NCBI GenBank assembly: GCA_003255065.1
Contig: QAOA01008138.1
Coordinates: 526,982 to 590,981 of the forward strand
DNA: 64,000 nt
Source of the DNA: Cercis canadensis
Lineage: Eukaryota > Streptophyta > Magnoliopsida > Fabales > Fabaceae
Reading direction: 5' to 3'
Made by a program: the position numbers and the translations under genes
Shown: positions 11,601 through 23,466 of the stretch, in pieces
Layout of the letters: the number at the start of each line of letters is the position of its first letter
Position numbering within the stretch: position 1 is the first letter of the stretch
The notes under the pieces: model-generated
What the model was told of the DNA's origin: nothing
What the model saw: the letters and a program-made list of their open reading frames with translations, nothing else
Databases searched by the model: none

Positions 11601-12016
11601 AATTTTAGTACCACAATAAATGTTTATTTGTCAATGAGAATTCAAAAATTAGGATTTGGAGTTTGTTCCTCTAGGAACCTCTATATATATTGCACTCCAT
11701 ATGAAACTCACCCCCATTCGCTCACAAAGTTGTCAATCGTTTTTCTCCATCTGAAGAAGCTCCCAGGTTTGCTCTTTCAAATCATTTTTTTGAAAGCTGT
11801 ATTTTTCTTTCTCAATATCTATTCCATTGTATTATTTATATCAATATGCTTATGAATCCATTTTGCTCTCTCTATATTTCTTATTGGGTCAATTTCCTCC
11901 ATCTCCAAAGGCGATAAGGTATGCTCTTTCCCTATAATTTTTTGGTTGCTGTGTTTTTGTTTTTGTTTTTGTTCTTTTTATATCTATTTGATTCCAATAT
12001 AGATCAAAATCTCCTA

Positions 12017-12135
12017 TTTTCTCCATAAACACATATGAGATATATACTTTAAGTTTTTTTTTTTTTTTTTGCCTTTAAGTGATGATTTCGGCTTTTGTGG
12101 AGGCTAAAACCTACATAGAATATATGGAGATCTGA
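12017..12135 (+). repeat. Dispersed repeat shared with 51.99-52.13 kb (inverted)
   Basis: The words ctccataaacac, actttaagttt, gatgatttcggc and aacctacatagaatatatgg match, in order, the reverse complement of about 51995-52125. That copy lies just downstream of the RPA-like pseudogene. At the centre is a hairpin, degenerate here and perfect at 52022-52045. It may be a terminal part of the element that carries the RPA-like gene. Confidence 0.7.
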
Positions 12136-12367
12136 AATAGTTTGCTATAATATATTACAATGATTTGCACTATGAATTCTCATGATGAATTTATACAAAT
12201 ACATGCTATTAGCATAATTAGAGAATCTCATTTGAAGGGAGTCTAGCAATTCCTTGGTATACTTGAGAATTTAACAACCCAATCATTAGCAATCTATAGC
12301 TCTAGCCTTTTCCCTTAAATTTAAGTTATGAATCCTAAATGCTTTGAGGTTACAATTCTAAAAAAAA

Positions 12368-13622
12368 ATTACTTAATCCCAGGAAACTTTGGAATCATTT
12401 GTTTGGCATTTTTTAGTTGAAGTGAGTTTGTCTTGATAGTTTGGATTAGTTTATGTCCATTCATTTTAGAGCTTTTGGAAACGGAAAAGAGAGAAAGGCT
12501 CTTTTGAAGTGTGCTATTTTCATTTGGTTATGGTGCTAATGGCTGGAGGGCAATGCCAGAATTTTTAACCTTCGCATCTTTTATGGGATATAGTTTCCTG
12601 ATCTTCTCTATGTTTTATTCAGAGGGGTTTCCTTATATGGCTTTGCTCAGGGATTCGAGAGCTCTTACTAGTTTATGTACTTTTTGGTTGACTATTATGT
12701 TTTGCTGTTGTAGGAGGACTTCTTGCCCTCCTTCTGATGAGGATCAAGGAAGCCCTCATATTGAAGACCCAAGTGCAACCAAGACCAAGGAGGAGCTTGC
12801 AGGACCTATGACTAGGTCTAGGTCAAAGCACCTTCAAATGCATGTGGGATTGCTGATAAAGCAAGTAGGCAAGGAAGAAGACTTGGCTTTGGAAGATGTC
12901 AAGACAAACCAAGTGAGGTGGCTCAGTTGCATATCTTCAAAGGATAAGGCACATGACCATGTCCAACTGGGACACGGTCGTGTCTTGTTGACAGAGAGGC
13001 AACACGGGCTTGATAGAGGAGGAACATGGGGCGTGTCAAGGATCGTGTCCAGTCAACCGAGACGTGTTGGAATAGGACACGGGCTAGAGCATGAAGGAAC
13101 CTAGGTTGTGTCCTGCTAGTTTAGCCTTACGAGTTTTAAGTCTTTTCTGGCCTTTTGTTTTAAGGCCCGGTTGAAATTTTCCCTAACTATAAAAGGAGTT
13201 GAAGCCTTTGTCTTCAGTAACCAATTAAGAATTGAATCAATTGAATTTGAGAGTTTCTCTCTTGTTCACTCCATGGAGAGCTCAAGTCATCTAAGTCCTA
13301 GCATGGTGTTTCTGAACCTTATCACTCTCCCTTCTCTTCTAATCTAGAATGTGGCGATTTATTCACTTCTTCATACTAGTTCAGGTTGATTGTTGATTAT
13401 ACGGGTTAAGAAAGGTCAATTAAGCTTTTCTGAAATTGGGTTGTCTAGCTTGATTTTCAAAGGTCTTCACATTTACCATCCATCTTTAATTTTCATCTTA
13501 TTGAACAACCTACTTGGGATTGAATTTGGCTTAGGTTCAAGCAGATCCACGTCACCTTCTTTGTACTTTTTCCATTTTTAATAAATTATTATTTTATCTA
13601 AAAAATATTACTTAATCCCAGG
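12368..13622 (+). mobile_element. Probable retroposed LTR-retrotransposon 3' transcript
   Basis: A 16-base direct repeat, attacttaatcccagg, flanks this block (12368-12383 and 13607-13622). The repeat is preceded in both places by an A-rich tract. The inner sequence has a frame (12711-13101) containing GPMTRSRSK, a motif common near the end of plant Ty3/gypsy polyproteins. After it come GC-rich cacgg/cgtgt words, a TATA-like ctataaaagg (about 13189), a leader, and an AATAAA signal with an A-rich end just before the repeat. A long target duplication, a 5' truncation and an A-rich tail suggest LINE-mediated copying of a retroelement RNA. An LTR insertion would give 5 bases. The boundary between inserted and host DNA near 12384-12711 is uncertain. 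Confidence 0.5.
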
Positions 13623-13679
13623 CAGGTACTAAACGATTTCCAATGTTGTTTGGTCATTGAATAGTTTTTGGGTTGAAAA

Positions 13680-14110
13680 TTTACTATGGACCATGTATCT
13701 ATCTCTATTTGTTTATATATGATTTCTGTTAGATTTGTAGTTTTCTATCCCCTCATGGATTATACTGATGCAGTTAAATGTGAAAGACGTTAGTTTATTT
13801 GTTCAATGGAATAAATAGGATCAATCCCCCTATCTTTATATCTATCTATAATTGTCTACATCTTTTTTCTATTAGATTCACAAGGTATTTGCTTTTATTT
13901 TATTTTATTTTATTTGCTCTTATATATTTATCTTTATTTCTCTGAATATGTTTTCTATTAAGTTTGTAGTTTTCTACCCCCTCATGGATAATTCCTGAGC
14001 AGTTTAAAGTTTTTAATGTTAGTTTAATTGTTCTATGGAATAAGTAAGATCAATCCCCCTATCTTTGTCTACATCTGATTTCTATAATATTCATAATGTG
14101 CTTGTTGTTA
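13680..14110. repeat. Degenerate tandem duplication, about 229-base period
   Basis: The words gtagttttctatcccctcat (13737) and gtagttttctaccccctcat (13966) begin matching tracts. Both copies then share ggaataa followed by gatcaatccccctatcttt. I assign no function. Confidence 0.75.
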
Positions 14111-14360
14111 GTTTATTTGCTCTCACATATTTTAGTTTATGCACTCTAGCTTATTTTATATTTCTAGTTTATTGTTCACTGCATTGTTTTAGGCAGAAAA
14201 ATTATACTATATGTTGTTAAAATATTCGAAGATGTTGTCTTATGTTTTCCTATTGGGACATATATTTGAGGCTTATATTTAGTTTACGATTTTTAAGGAT
14301 ATTCGTCACCCCAGTCTATTAACCATATATGGTGTAGGATTAAAAATACTAACAGGAAAA

Positions 14361-15007
14361 ATGGAAAAAGATAGTCCTAACAGTCCAAAAGTTCATCACC
14401 CTCTAACAAGGAATCAAGATAAAAAAAAATAAAAACAAAAACAAAATTCCGGACCTATTAGGTGTTGAGGATACTTTCAAAGTTGAGTTGTTGCATTTGA
14501 GATTTAGTTTTGTTTAAACAATTGTTGTAAAAAACCTTTGTATGGTTATCAGGATCAATGAATCAAGCATTCAACATTCTTACTAGGGATGCCAAACACA
14601 AAAGAGTACCTTTTAGTAATATTAGTAATGTTAACTACTATTCTATGTGCATTTTATTGTTCCATATTTTATACAATAAATTTATCATCCATGGATATAT
14701 CAGTTATTAAATACAGTCTTTACTCAAAATCCAATTGATGTGCGTCACTATGATCAGCTATAACACCAACAAATGCACCAACCTTGGTACCAGAAATAAA
14801 CAAACTGTTAATGACAACATCTTCAATATTAAGAAGTTTGCACACTCCTGGTGGTGTAAAATTAGTGCAAATATTGTTGTTCAAAATACGTCATCAAAAT
14901 CACAAGACAAGGAAAAAAATGTGATAGATCCTCACCCATCTAATAATAATGTAATTGATCATACCCTTGGGATCCAATGTTGTACCCCTGGAGCAAGTTC
15001 TATATAG
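14361..15007 (+). pseudogene. Helitron A Rep/helicase, N-terminal exons
   Basis: The first exon starts at ATG 14361 and reads MEKDSPNSPKVHHPLTRNQD before a lysine run and a stop. Helitron B has HIHKRPRVRHPLTRN at the same place. A second coding block ending at 15007 contains TNKCTNLGTRNKQTVND and GIQCCTPGASS. The latter corresponds to GIHCCTPELR in Helitron B, which supports homology over this poorly conserved region. The function of this part of plant Helitron proteins is not known to me. Confidence 0.65.
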
Positions 15008-16540
15008 GTAAACCAAAACCAGCTTACACCATCACCTATCACTCAATGGTAAGAAAATCATGTTAGTCTTAGACAAGATATATGTTCAACCTCCACTCCT
15101 TTCAATCGATTAAGGTATGTATCCCCTTTTTTTTTTCCTTTAAAATTTAGTATGTATATCTAATCCATAAAGTTTATGATCCTATTTTTTTTTTGTTTTT
15201 ATATTTACCTATCTACGAATCTAAACTGATTAAAACTTATATATGTAGTCTACAATATACCCCTCGTTAAATAATAACATGTCAAACAAACACATCTACA
15301 TTAGATCATCATATTGGTAATGTTGCAAGCACTACAATTGGGAAGGTACGTATATGACATGTTGATTTAAGTAATATATATTTTTATTATGATCCCCACA
15401 ATTATTAAAATTATGTAATTATATGTTTTAAGCTATATTTTTATGACATTTTATTTAATTATATATATCTTCTTTTTACAGGAAATAGTAAACCAACAAG
15501 GAAATCTGATAAAACTTGTGGTTACGATATATAAGTAGAGGAAAGAGGATTTCACAATCACTTCAAACCAATAGACTTGATTTTCATTAGATTGCTGATG
15601 TGGGGAATATCAGAAACAATGATGTTCAAATATCAAAACGGGTACGTCAATCTATGTCACCTAGACAGGTACTCCTGATGGTGTGTTGTTGTTGTATATT
15701 TTGTTTAGACTTAATAATCTTATATTAATTAGGAAAAATATACTTTCATATGTAAATTCAAAATTATACAGATTTGCCTATAGCATAAGTTTCAAAAGAA
15801 GCACGAGCTTCAAGAATAAATATTATTAGCCAAAAACGTCACATCTATTTCAACAGACAAGGATATGCATGAGTAAAAGATGTATAGAAATTATCTGTTC
15901 ATATTTTTTATAACTATATTGTTTATTTAATGCATCTTAACTATATAGAGAATACACCGCTGAATCATCAAGGAAATAGGATCTTGCGATTACTACAAGC
16001 AAATATAATATATTCTCAAGAGGCTGCTAATGTTGAGTCATTGATAGAAGGTGATAACCAAATGGAGACCATTGATCGATTGATTAAGTTAACAAAGACA
16101 AGTACATATTATATTTTATTCTTGGTGAACTCATTCAAGAGTCATCGTGAGAAAAATTAATATAAAAGTCATGTAGCAAGATGACAATAATGTTAATTAT
16201 ATCATACATTTAATACTCTCTTTTGTGTTTGGAAGACGATAACGTGTTACTGGATGTCGAATTACCATCTTAATACAGAAGGTAAGCATACATGGATAGT
16301 AATATGCATCTACATCTATTTTATTTTACTCTATGTAAAATATCATGCGATTAACAACAGATCCTATGGATGAAGAAATAGGTGGCATAAAAATCAATCC
16401 AACAAATGAAAATCATAATGGTACCAATGAGGATACATGCCCAAGTATGATACAATTAGTGCATGTTGTACAACAACATAAGCTGACTTATTGTACCTAA
16501 ATACTGATTATATATATTTTTTATAATAACCAAATACATA
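15008..16540 (+). other. Helitron A linker exons and introns
   Basis: The stretch is AT-rich with short open segments (for instance around 15930-16160) between acceptor-like tttacag (15481) and other splice-like sites. It probably contains decayed linker exons of the Helitron protein, but I recognise no motif. Confidence 0.35.
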
Positions 16541-17242
16541 GGCTAGACTCTACTTTGATATTAGGGATCCCACATAGGAGTGAGTTATGTGGTGTGTTAC
16601 ACTGGTACAACGAAAGAATAGACAAACATAAAAGACCAAAGAAGCCTAAGTTCAGGATGTGTTGTCATCAGGGAAAGATTCAATTGCCATTGCTAAAAAA
16701 TCTACCCACTACATTGATGGATTTGTTGGATGGTGTTGATAGAAGGATAAACAATTTTATTCAGAATATTCGAGCATACAATATAATGTTTTCTTTTACA
16801 TCGCTTGGTAGTAAAGTTGATAATTCATTAAATAACGAGCGACGAGTTAGAATGTTCCGAATGGGTTGTCAGAATTATCATTCACTCAGTAGCTTACTAC
16901 CCAATGAAAGGTCAACATCTAAATTTGCACAACTGTATATTTTTTATACAGATAATGAGATGTTTAATCGTATATTGATTGTACCTAATCGTATATTTTT
17001 GTACAACACCTAAATTTATTAGGATTGCGCGGCCATATGCCTATAGGCTAGATATCCGGGTCTATTTATCACATTTACATGTAATCCACGTTGGCCAAAG
17101 ATACAACGTTATATTAAGAACAAATGGTTCAGTGTTGAAGACATGCTAAATATTGTATCTAGAGTGTTTAAAATGAAATTGGACAAGCTTATCAAGGACT
17201 TTAAACAAGGACATCATTTTGGAAAGGTAAAAGCATGTATGT
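16541..17242 (+). pseudogene. Helitron-like N domain (Rep/helicase)
   Basis: This block has the Helitron-like N-terminal domain: CCHQGKIQLPLL, then a spacer, NIRAYNIMFSFTSLGSKVD, then FRMGCQNYHSLSSLLP and KFAQLYIFYTDNE. These correspond to the family pattern C-GKI-LP, F--N-R-YN--F-FTS-G, GQ-YH--GSLLP and FAQLYI-D--NE. A second frame further on (17060-17232) reads FITFTCNPRWPKIQRYIKN and KMKLDKLIKDF, the start of the Rep domain. It ends at FGK followed by GTAAAAG, the donor of an intron shared with Helitron B. Frame changes separate the two pieces. Confidence 0.85.
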
Positions 17243-17354
17243 ATTTCCATCTTCTTAAATTACAAAGAGGAATTAACACAAATGCATTACTCTATGACTA
17301 ATTGCATGGATTTATCTTAGGACATATCATTAAATATAATATAAATAAATATAC

Positions 17355-19773
17355 TGTAACAATCAGCTTTTTATGTTAGATAGAGATATATATATATATT
17401 AGCTTTATATTATATTATATAGAGTAGAGTATATAATTTTATAAGTAAAAAGAAAAAGAGAACCATAAATCTGAAAGTGAAACACCTATCCTACTCGTAT
17501 CTCCACCTGTCCCACTCTCTTAGTCCCTTAGCCTCTCAGACTTCAATCACTTTTGGTCTCTATCTTTCCCTTTCACTTTCAGCTCTTTGCCCATTTGCCC
17601 CTTTCTGATTTTGCTTCACTTTCATGTTCGATTTCCCACTTTCACCGAATCAGTGTGCTTATCTAGAGCATTGCCGGTTTCTCCTTCATTTTGCAAGCAT
17701 CGAAGGAACAAACTTCCAAGTTTCAAGCACCCTGAAGCTTAAGGGTTAGTGTTTTGTTTTGGCATGAGATTCTTAAGTATTCTCATTTGTATTTTTCTGG
17801 GCTCTTCTAATTGTCTTAATTACTGCATGCGGAGGTTTCTGTTATGTCTTTTTGTCTAGACTTTGGTGCTTTCGGTTAGAGTTTAATGCTCTTATTTTTG
17901 AGAAAATGTTTCTATCTTTGTCTTCACTATGGGATAGGGATGTTTTCCTTAATTTTTTTCTGCATATGGGGAATTTTCAGGGAGTGTCCTCATTAGACAT
18001 GCAAAGGGAATAAAGGGTTTTATTGCATTGATGTATTCTATTTGGTCTCTTTCTATTTTCTCCCGATTAGTTCTTTTGAAGAGGAGCTTTAATATGTTAT
18101 CCCTAAACTATTAGCTACAAGTAAGTAAACTAAATTCAGCATCACCTATTCTTCTTTCTCGTTGTTGTGACAAAATGTTTTGGTGGTGCCAATACTCTGG
18201 GATTTCTTATGAGTTTCTTAACTTTTTATGGAGTGGGTCTTGTTTATTTTCTATCTATATTGGGATTACTAGGCAAAGACCTCAAAATTTTGTTGTTGTG
18301 GGACTTTGGATGCTGAGCGCTGCGTACCCAACGCTGGGCACTGGCACCATAGTGTTTTGCGTTGGCATGCTAGACCCCCAGCCCCCAAAGCTGAGCGCCA
18401 GCATCCTAGAGCCTTCTGTTAAATTGATTTTCTTCATAATAAGCCTCCCACTCCAATCTTCTATTGCTCTACTTGTAAAAACAAGTCAATGGATATAGTT
18501 AGGACATGGGTTTTGATTCTCTTACTTTATTATGGAATAGGTACATGCATGGGTTAGTATTTTCTTATTGTGAAACCCTTAGTATTCAACTAGTATTGAG
18601 CTTCAGGAACACTCTGAAGTTTTAAGGTTAATGACATAAGTAGTTACCTACTTTTTACTTTGAAAAGTTCATGTGAAATAATTATATGATTGTATGATGA
18701 AATAGAAAATAGAGAAGTTATTCAAGAATCCACAAATTCATACCAAAAAAGGAAAAGTAAGGACAACAAAGACTCCAGGTAGCTAGTTTTTCCTTAAACC
18801 TTGTTTAGTTTCTTTTGACAATGTATACTCTATGTAATCACTATATATGGTGTTTTCTATTGTAATTGAGTGCTATGAGATGATTACTATGAGATGACTT
18901 ATGAGATGACTAAAGGATTAGAGCTAGTTCTTTTATGTATGATGGTCATCAGGACGAGTTGAAGCAGTCCCATAGCTTGAGAAGCTAAGCCATTGGGGTA
19001 AGTTGAAGCTGCCTCGTAGATTGAAGAATGCAGGGTAAGTTGATGCTACCCTAAGTTATGAGAAGATGGGATAAGTTGATGCTGCCCTAAGGGTAAAGTG
19101 TTATAGCCCCAAAGTGAAATGAATAAGCATGTTATGATCAGTTATTCAATATGTGATGTGTTTATGTCTTCCTACCATGTGGACAGGTTATTGTTTTTTT
19201 TTTTTTTATGTATTATTTTTACTTGGTTTAAGGTCTAGATTGGATACAAAGTATATATGCTATTCCACTAGCTATTGAGATTTTATATCTCAACCCTATA
19301 TTATTTGTGAATGTCTTATCCATTCCAAGTGCAGAGGCTAAAAATTCCCAATAGAGTGCACAGAGTTAGCAAGCTGCATATATGTAGTTCTTTTTGTGGA
19401 TTTTGCTTTATGTATAACTAGGTGAAAATCTCGTTATTTTGATACATGTATATAGATGTAATTATAACATAGTGATATAGGTAATATTCTTTTGGGACGT
19501 ATATATAAACTATGAGGATTACGTTAATCCTCTTTATATATTCACATGTTGGATGCATATAAGAATGCTTTTATCATATTGTATAATTTTCTTTGAGAGT
19601 TTCTATCAACTATTTCATAATCTCCAAGCGGGAGTAATATTTCTTATGGTGTTTAAACCAATTTATTATATGGTGAAAGATGAAGTTTAAGCGTTTAATA
19701 TTTAATACATATTCAATTACATAGAAGTTTCCATAGAGCTATTAAGAAGTTGTTTATAAGGGTAGGTATGACA
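17355..19773. mobile_element. Probable 2.4-kb solo LTR inside a Helitron A intron
   Basis: The segment starts TGTAACAATC and ends GGTAGGTATGACA, flanked by the 5-base direct repeat TATAC (17350-17354 and 19774-19778). TGTAAC and TGACA ends with a 5-base target duplication are typical of Ty3/gypsy LTRs. The flanking sequence rejoins the intron seen in Helitron B, including ctaacaata before the next exon. The inside has a GC-rich island (18306-18415) and a set of ggtaagttgatgct-type repeats. TATAC is AT-rich and could match by chance, so the ends are less sure than those of the other solo LTRs here. Confidence 0.6.
18950..19095 (+). repeat. Short tandem repeats inside the LTR
   Basis: Units built on the word gggtaagttgatgctaccct (with variants gataagttgatgctgcccta and gggtaagttgaagctgcctc) recur about four times. 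Each is followed by a purine-rich spacer. No coding potential is evident. Confidence 0.65.
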
Positions 19774-19822
19774 TATACTCTATATAAAAATAGAAAATAT
19801 GCACTAACAATACATCTTTTTC

Positions 19823-21130
19823 AGTGGTATATAGGATAGAGTTTCAAAAGCGTAGGCTATCTCATGCTCACATACAGTTATTCTTGCATCCTGGGCATAA
19901 ATACCCTAATCCTGATGACATTAATCAAATAATATTTGCTAAAATACCTAACAATGAAAAAAATCTAAGATTGTATGAAATTCTTAGGAATTGTATGATG
20001 TATGGTCCATGTGATACTATCAATTCTAAATCACTATGTATGAGAGAGAATTTGTACAAGACATTTTCTTAAAAAATTTGTGGACAGAATAATGATTAAA
20101 GATGATGGATATCCTTGCTATAGGAGGAGGGACGATGGAAGGTCTATTGATAAGAACGAAATGCTATTTGATAACAGGTCAGAGTAACTTTCATGTTTCT
20201 ATTACATGTCATGTTATTTTCTTTATTCAGGGATATTATAAATTGAATTTTTTAAATATATTTACGTATACGTTATTGCAACAGGTTTGTTGTGCCGTAT
20301 AACCCACATCTCCTTCTAAAGTATGAAGCGCATATCAATATTAAGTGGTGTAACTAGTCATTGGCGATTAAATATATCTTCAAATAATAAACAAGAGATT
20401 TGATCGCATTACAACTATTTTCTACCAATCACATGAAAATAATACATAGAACCATGTGGTGGATGCGATCAAAATATATTACGATTGCAAGTTCGTTTTT
20501 GTATGTGAGCAACTTAGAGGATATTTTCATTTGACATTCACCATAGAAATCCGCTAGTGGAAATGATGTCGTTTCAGCTCCCATATAAATAGTTAGTTGT
20601 CTTTCAAGATAGTGATAACCTTGATAATGTATTCAATAGAACATGCGTGAACATGACTAAATTCCTAGCTTGGTTTGAGGCAAATAAGAAATACTCACAT
20701 GCTAGACATCTAATATATGTTGAGTTTCAAAATTATTTTGTCTGAAAACAGTCGACTAAAGAATGGTTGCCAAGGAAGATGGAGTTTTCTATTAGGAGAC
20801 TATATTACATTCTACCTACAACTAGTGAGATGTATTACATGAGACTGTTGTTAAACATTCAAAGATGATGCACATGCTATGAAGACATCAGGATAATTAA
20901 TAGGGTTGTATATGGTACATTTAAAGAAGCATGCTATATGGTTGGTTTTTACAACGATAATAATGAATTTATAGAAGGTATAAAAGAAGCAAGTGCATGA
21001 GATTTTGCCCATTATCTAAGGGGCCTATTCGTTACATTCCTAATGTCGAACAACATAAATAGACCAAATCTAGTGCGGGAAGAGACATGAAAATTGATGT
21101 ATGATGATATCATCCACAGGTGACTGAGAC
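19823..21130 (+). pseudogene. Helitron A Rep (HUH) domain remains
   Basis: After a ttttcag acceptor, the frame reads YRIEFQKRRLSHAHIQLFLH, containing the HUH histidine pair HAH of the Rep nuclease. LRNCMMYGPCD and a decayed Cys-rich segment follow. From 20300 a further exon gives [17 protein letters not shown] and AIKYIFK, the first half of the Y--KY--KG catalytic motif. The reading frame then breaks right at the second catalytic tyrosine. Further similarity to Helitron B (for instance TKFLAWFE and HLTYAEF equivalents) continues to about 20750 through many stops. The nuclease is certainly inactive. Confidence 0.82.
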
Positions 21131-21302
21131 TATTCAATAATCCATGTACAATTTATAATGTTATGAAATAAATAGATGTTATACATTTAATAATATAACA
21201 TGGATACAGTAAAAATTTGATAATTATAGAATTTTTTTGTGTAGTAGTAATAAGTGCATTATTTCATAAAATATAATATTATATTATTAGTCATAAACGA
21301 AA

Positions 21303-22080
21303 ATGACATCAGTCCTTAATGAATTTGTTATAGGATTGAGTATAAATGATGATGAGCTTAAAGATCAAACACTAGCAGAGTTAGAAAAACTATTACAAAA
21401 CTATTGCAAGAGCCTATGTAATTACCTACCCATGTCATTGGCAACAGATCCTAGTAGTTTATTCGGACAAAACAAACTGATTATGATGAGACTGTCTATG
21501 ATAGAGATAAGCTAGCACAATAACATACATAATTGTTTTCAAGACTTACAAATAAGCAGAAGAATGTGTATGAGACAATTATGACAGCGATTTCTTGTGA
21601 CAATGATAGTCAATTCTTTTATGTAGTTACGGTGAAACCCAAAAGACTTTTTGTCTATAAAATATTTTCTGCTACTCTATGTTTCAAAGACAATATAGTG
21701 CTCACAGTGACATCAAATGGTATTGCATCATTAGTGGTAGGAAAACACATTTTAGATTTTGCATCCCTTTGAATGTCAACAAAGATATATTCTGTAACAT
21801 AAAATCAGGCAGTCCCTTGGCAGAACTATTGGCTGCTACGAAGTTAATTATTTGAGACGAGGCTCCTATGATGCATAAACATTATTTCAAGGCATTGGAC
21901 TGAACTATTAGAGATATATTGAAGTATATAGACACATAAGCCGTACAGATGCTATTTGCAGGTAAGGTTGTGGTACTAGGTGGGGACTTCAAATAGATAC
22001 TCCCAGTGGTACCCAGAGGGAGTAGATAGGATATTGCTGGCGTAATTATTAAATCTTCTCAGTTGTGAAAATATTTTCAG
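21303..22080 (+). pseudogene. Helitron A PIF1-type helicase, N-terminal part
   Basis: The frame opens with GLSINDDELKDQTLAELEKL and NYLPMSLATDPSS, matching [19 protein letters not shown] in Helitron B. The Walker A region, GYGGTGKTF in B, is here degraded to a VTVKPKRLF-like reading after a frame change. Further along, VVVLGGDFK and a Walker B-like LII-DEAPMMHKHYF stretch (21848-21889) can be read with a stop inserted before DEAP. The helicase is therefore dead. Confidence 0.8.
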
Positions 22081-22159
22081 GTACTAATTTCAATTTAAAC
22101 CTTATAACGAACAACATTTATCACATCATAATCTTTAATATATATTGTTTGACTAACCT

Positions 22160-22990
22160 GTGCAGACCTTGAACATAATAAAAAACATGAGATTTGAAAC
22201 AGGATCTGCAGATCCTCACACACTAGAACTGAGTGAGTTCTCCAATTAGTTATTAAAAGTTGGTGATGGTGAAGCAAAAGATACGAATGATGGTGAAGTT
22301 GTTATTCAAATACCAGAAGACCTATCTTTACGATGTGGTGATGATCTCATTCATGATATTGTGAACTCCACTTATCTTGGATTCATAATGAACATGAAAA
22401 ATCCAAAAGACTACCAAAAAAGAGCGATCCTTAGCCCTACACTAGAAGTGGTGAGAAAAATCAATGATTATATGGTTTTCTTAATGCCTAATAATGAAAA
22501 TATCTATTTTAGTTCAAACAGTACATGTAAATCATGGGGGAACGGGCTAGACAATATCTATACAACCAAATTCCTATATGGTATTACCTCATCCAACCTC
22601 TTAAAACACAAGTTAGTACTAAAATTGGCTATACATGTCATGTTATTAAGGAATATAGATCAGCGGAATGGATTGTACAATGAAACAAGACTGATAACCA
22701 CGCAACTTAGGAGATATGTGGTAAAGGCAAAAGTTATTTATGGTGGTAACAAAGGAGAAAAGTTATTCATTCCACGGATGACCCTAACATTCTCTGATAA
22801 GAGGATGTATTTTAGACTACAAAGAAGACAATTTTTCCTATAGGTTTGCTTTGTCATGTCAATAAATAAGAGTTAAGGTCAATCCATGTTGCATGTTGGG
22901 TTATATTTACCAAAATCAGTCTTCAACTATGGACAACTTTATGTGATTTTTTCAAGGGTTTGTAGGTGTAATGGCCTCAAAGTTTTATTT
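22160..22990 (+). pseudogene. Helitron A PIF1-type helicase, C-terminal part
   Basis: Readable segments in changing frames include NGLYNETRLITTQLRRYVV and KVIYGGNKGEKLFIPRMTL, then RMYFRLQRRQFF. These are the usual end of the Helitron helicase (Y-GTRL, V-A-V--G, FIPR-----S, F-L-R-QFP). The following INKSQ-type motif is degraded (near 22855). The same block occurs in Helitrons B, C and D. Confidence 0.82.
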
Positions 22991-23310
22991 ATAAATACAA
23001 ATGAAAACTCTAAATATGTATTTTTATACTTTCTAATTATTCTAATGTTTTAATTCTAGGATCAGTGCCAATTTGTGCAGACTTAGATGAAGAAACTAAT
23101 AGTCTCAGCCAAAATCATACACTATAAAGATTATTTCAGTATAGTATTATCTTATTTTGCATTTGCTTAATGATCTTTCAAATGTTATATGAATTTATGA
23201 TTGATACTTTTAATGTGTTGGATATATGATTCAAAATATGAAATACATAAGAACATAGATTGCATAGATTTATATAATTTGTTCTTCTAAAATCACATGG
23301 ATTGCATCCC

Positions 23311-23372
23311 GTGCCCCCGTTACCTAGGGCATACACCCCTCAGCCAATGCATCGGCACGAATATAATACTAG
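23311..23372 (+). other. Helitron A 3' terminus with subterminal hairpin
   Basis: CGTGCC near 23311 can pair with GGCACG at 23354-23359. The latter is followed by the AT-rich AATATAATA and terminal CTAG (23369-23372). Plant Helitrons end in a hairpin and about ten bases later CTRR. The long loop is unusual, so the exact stem is uncertain. CTAG being palindromic, the same four bases can also serve as the 3' end of the minus-strand element to the right. Confidence 0.55.
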
Positions 23373-23466
23373 ATGAGATAATAATTGAGTATAAAAACTC
23401 CTAACATAAATCCCATAATAAAGAAAGAACAAAACTTGAAGACACTATAACCAATATCTCCTATGA

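Larger units (their letters stand above)
14300..23372 (+). mobile_element. Helitron A, degraded autonomous rolling-circle element
   Basis: The element carries, in order, the Helitron N-terminal domain, the HUH Rep nuclease remains, and a PIF1-family helicase, all on the plus strand and all broken. Its coding organisation matches the minus-strand Helitron B. The 3' end at 23372 reads CATCGGCACGAATATAATACTAG; the corresponding end of B and its copies is CATCGGCGCGGAAATAATACTA, so the terminus is assigned by homology. The 5' end is not fixed; sequence homologous to the leader of B (ctattaaccat) lies at 14317-14327. A solo LTR (17355-19773) sits in one intron. The 3' flanking base is A rather than the usual T. 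Confidence 0.8.

Noticed and set aside
12511..13104. A 197-residue host protein
   Set aside because: Its second half contains GPMTRSRSK and then cacgg/cgtgt words typical of retroelement 3' regions. The first half looks like chance coding.
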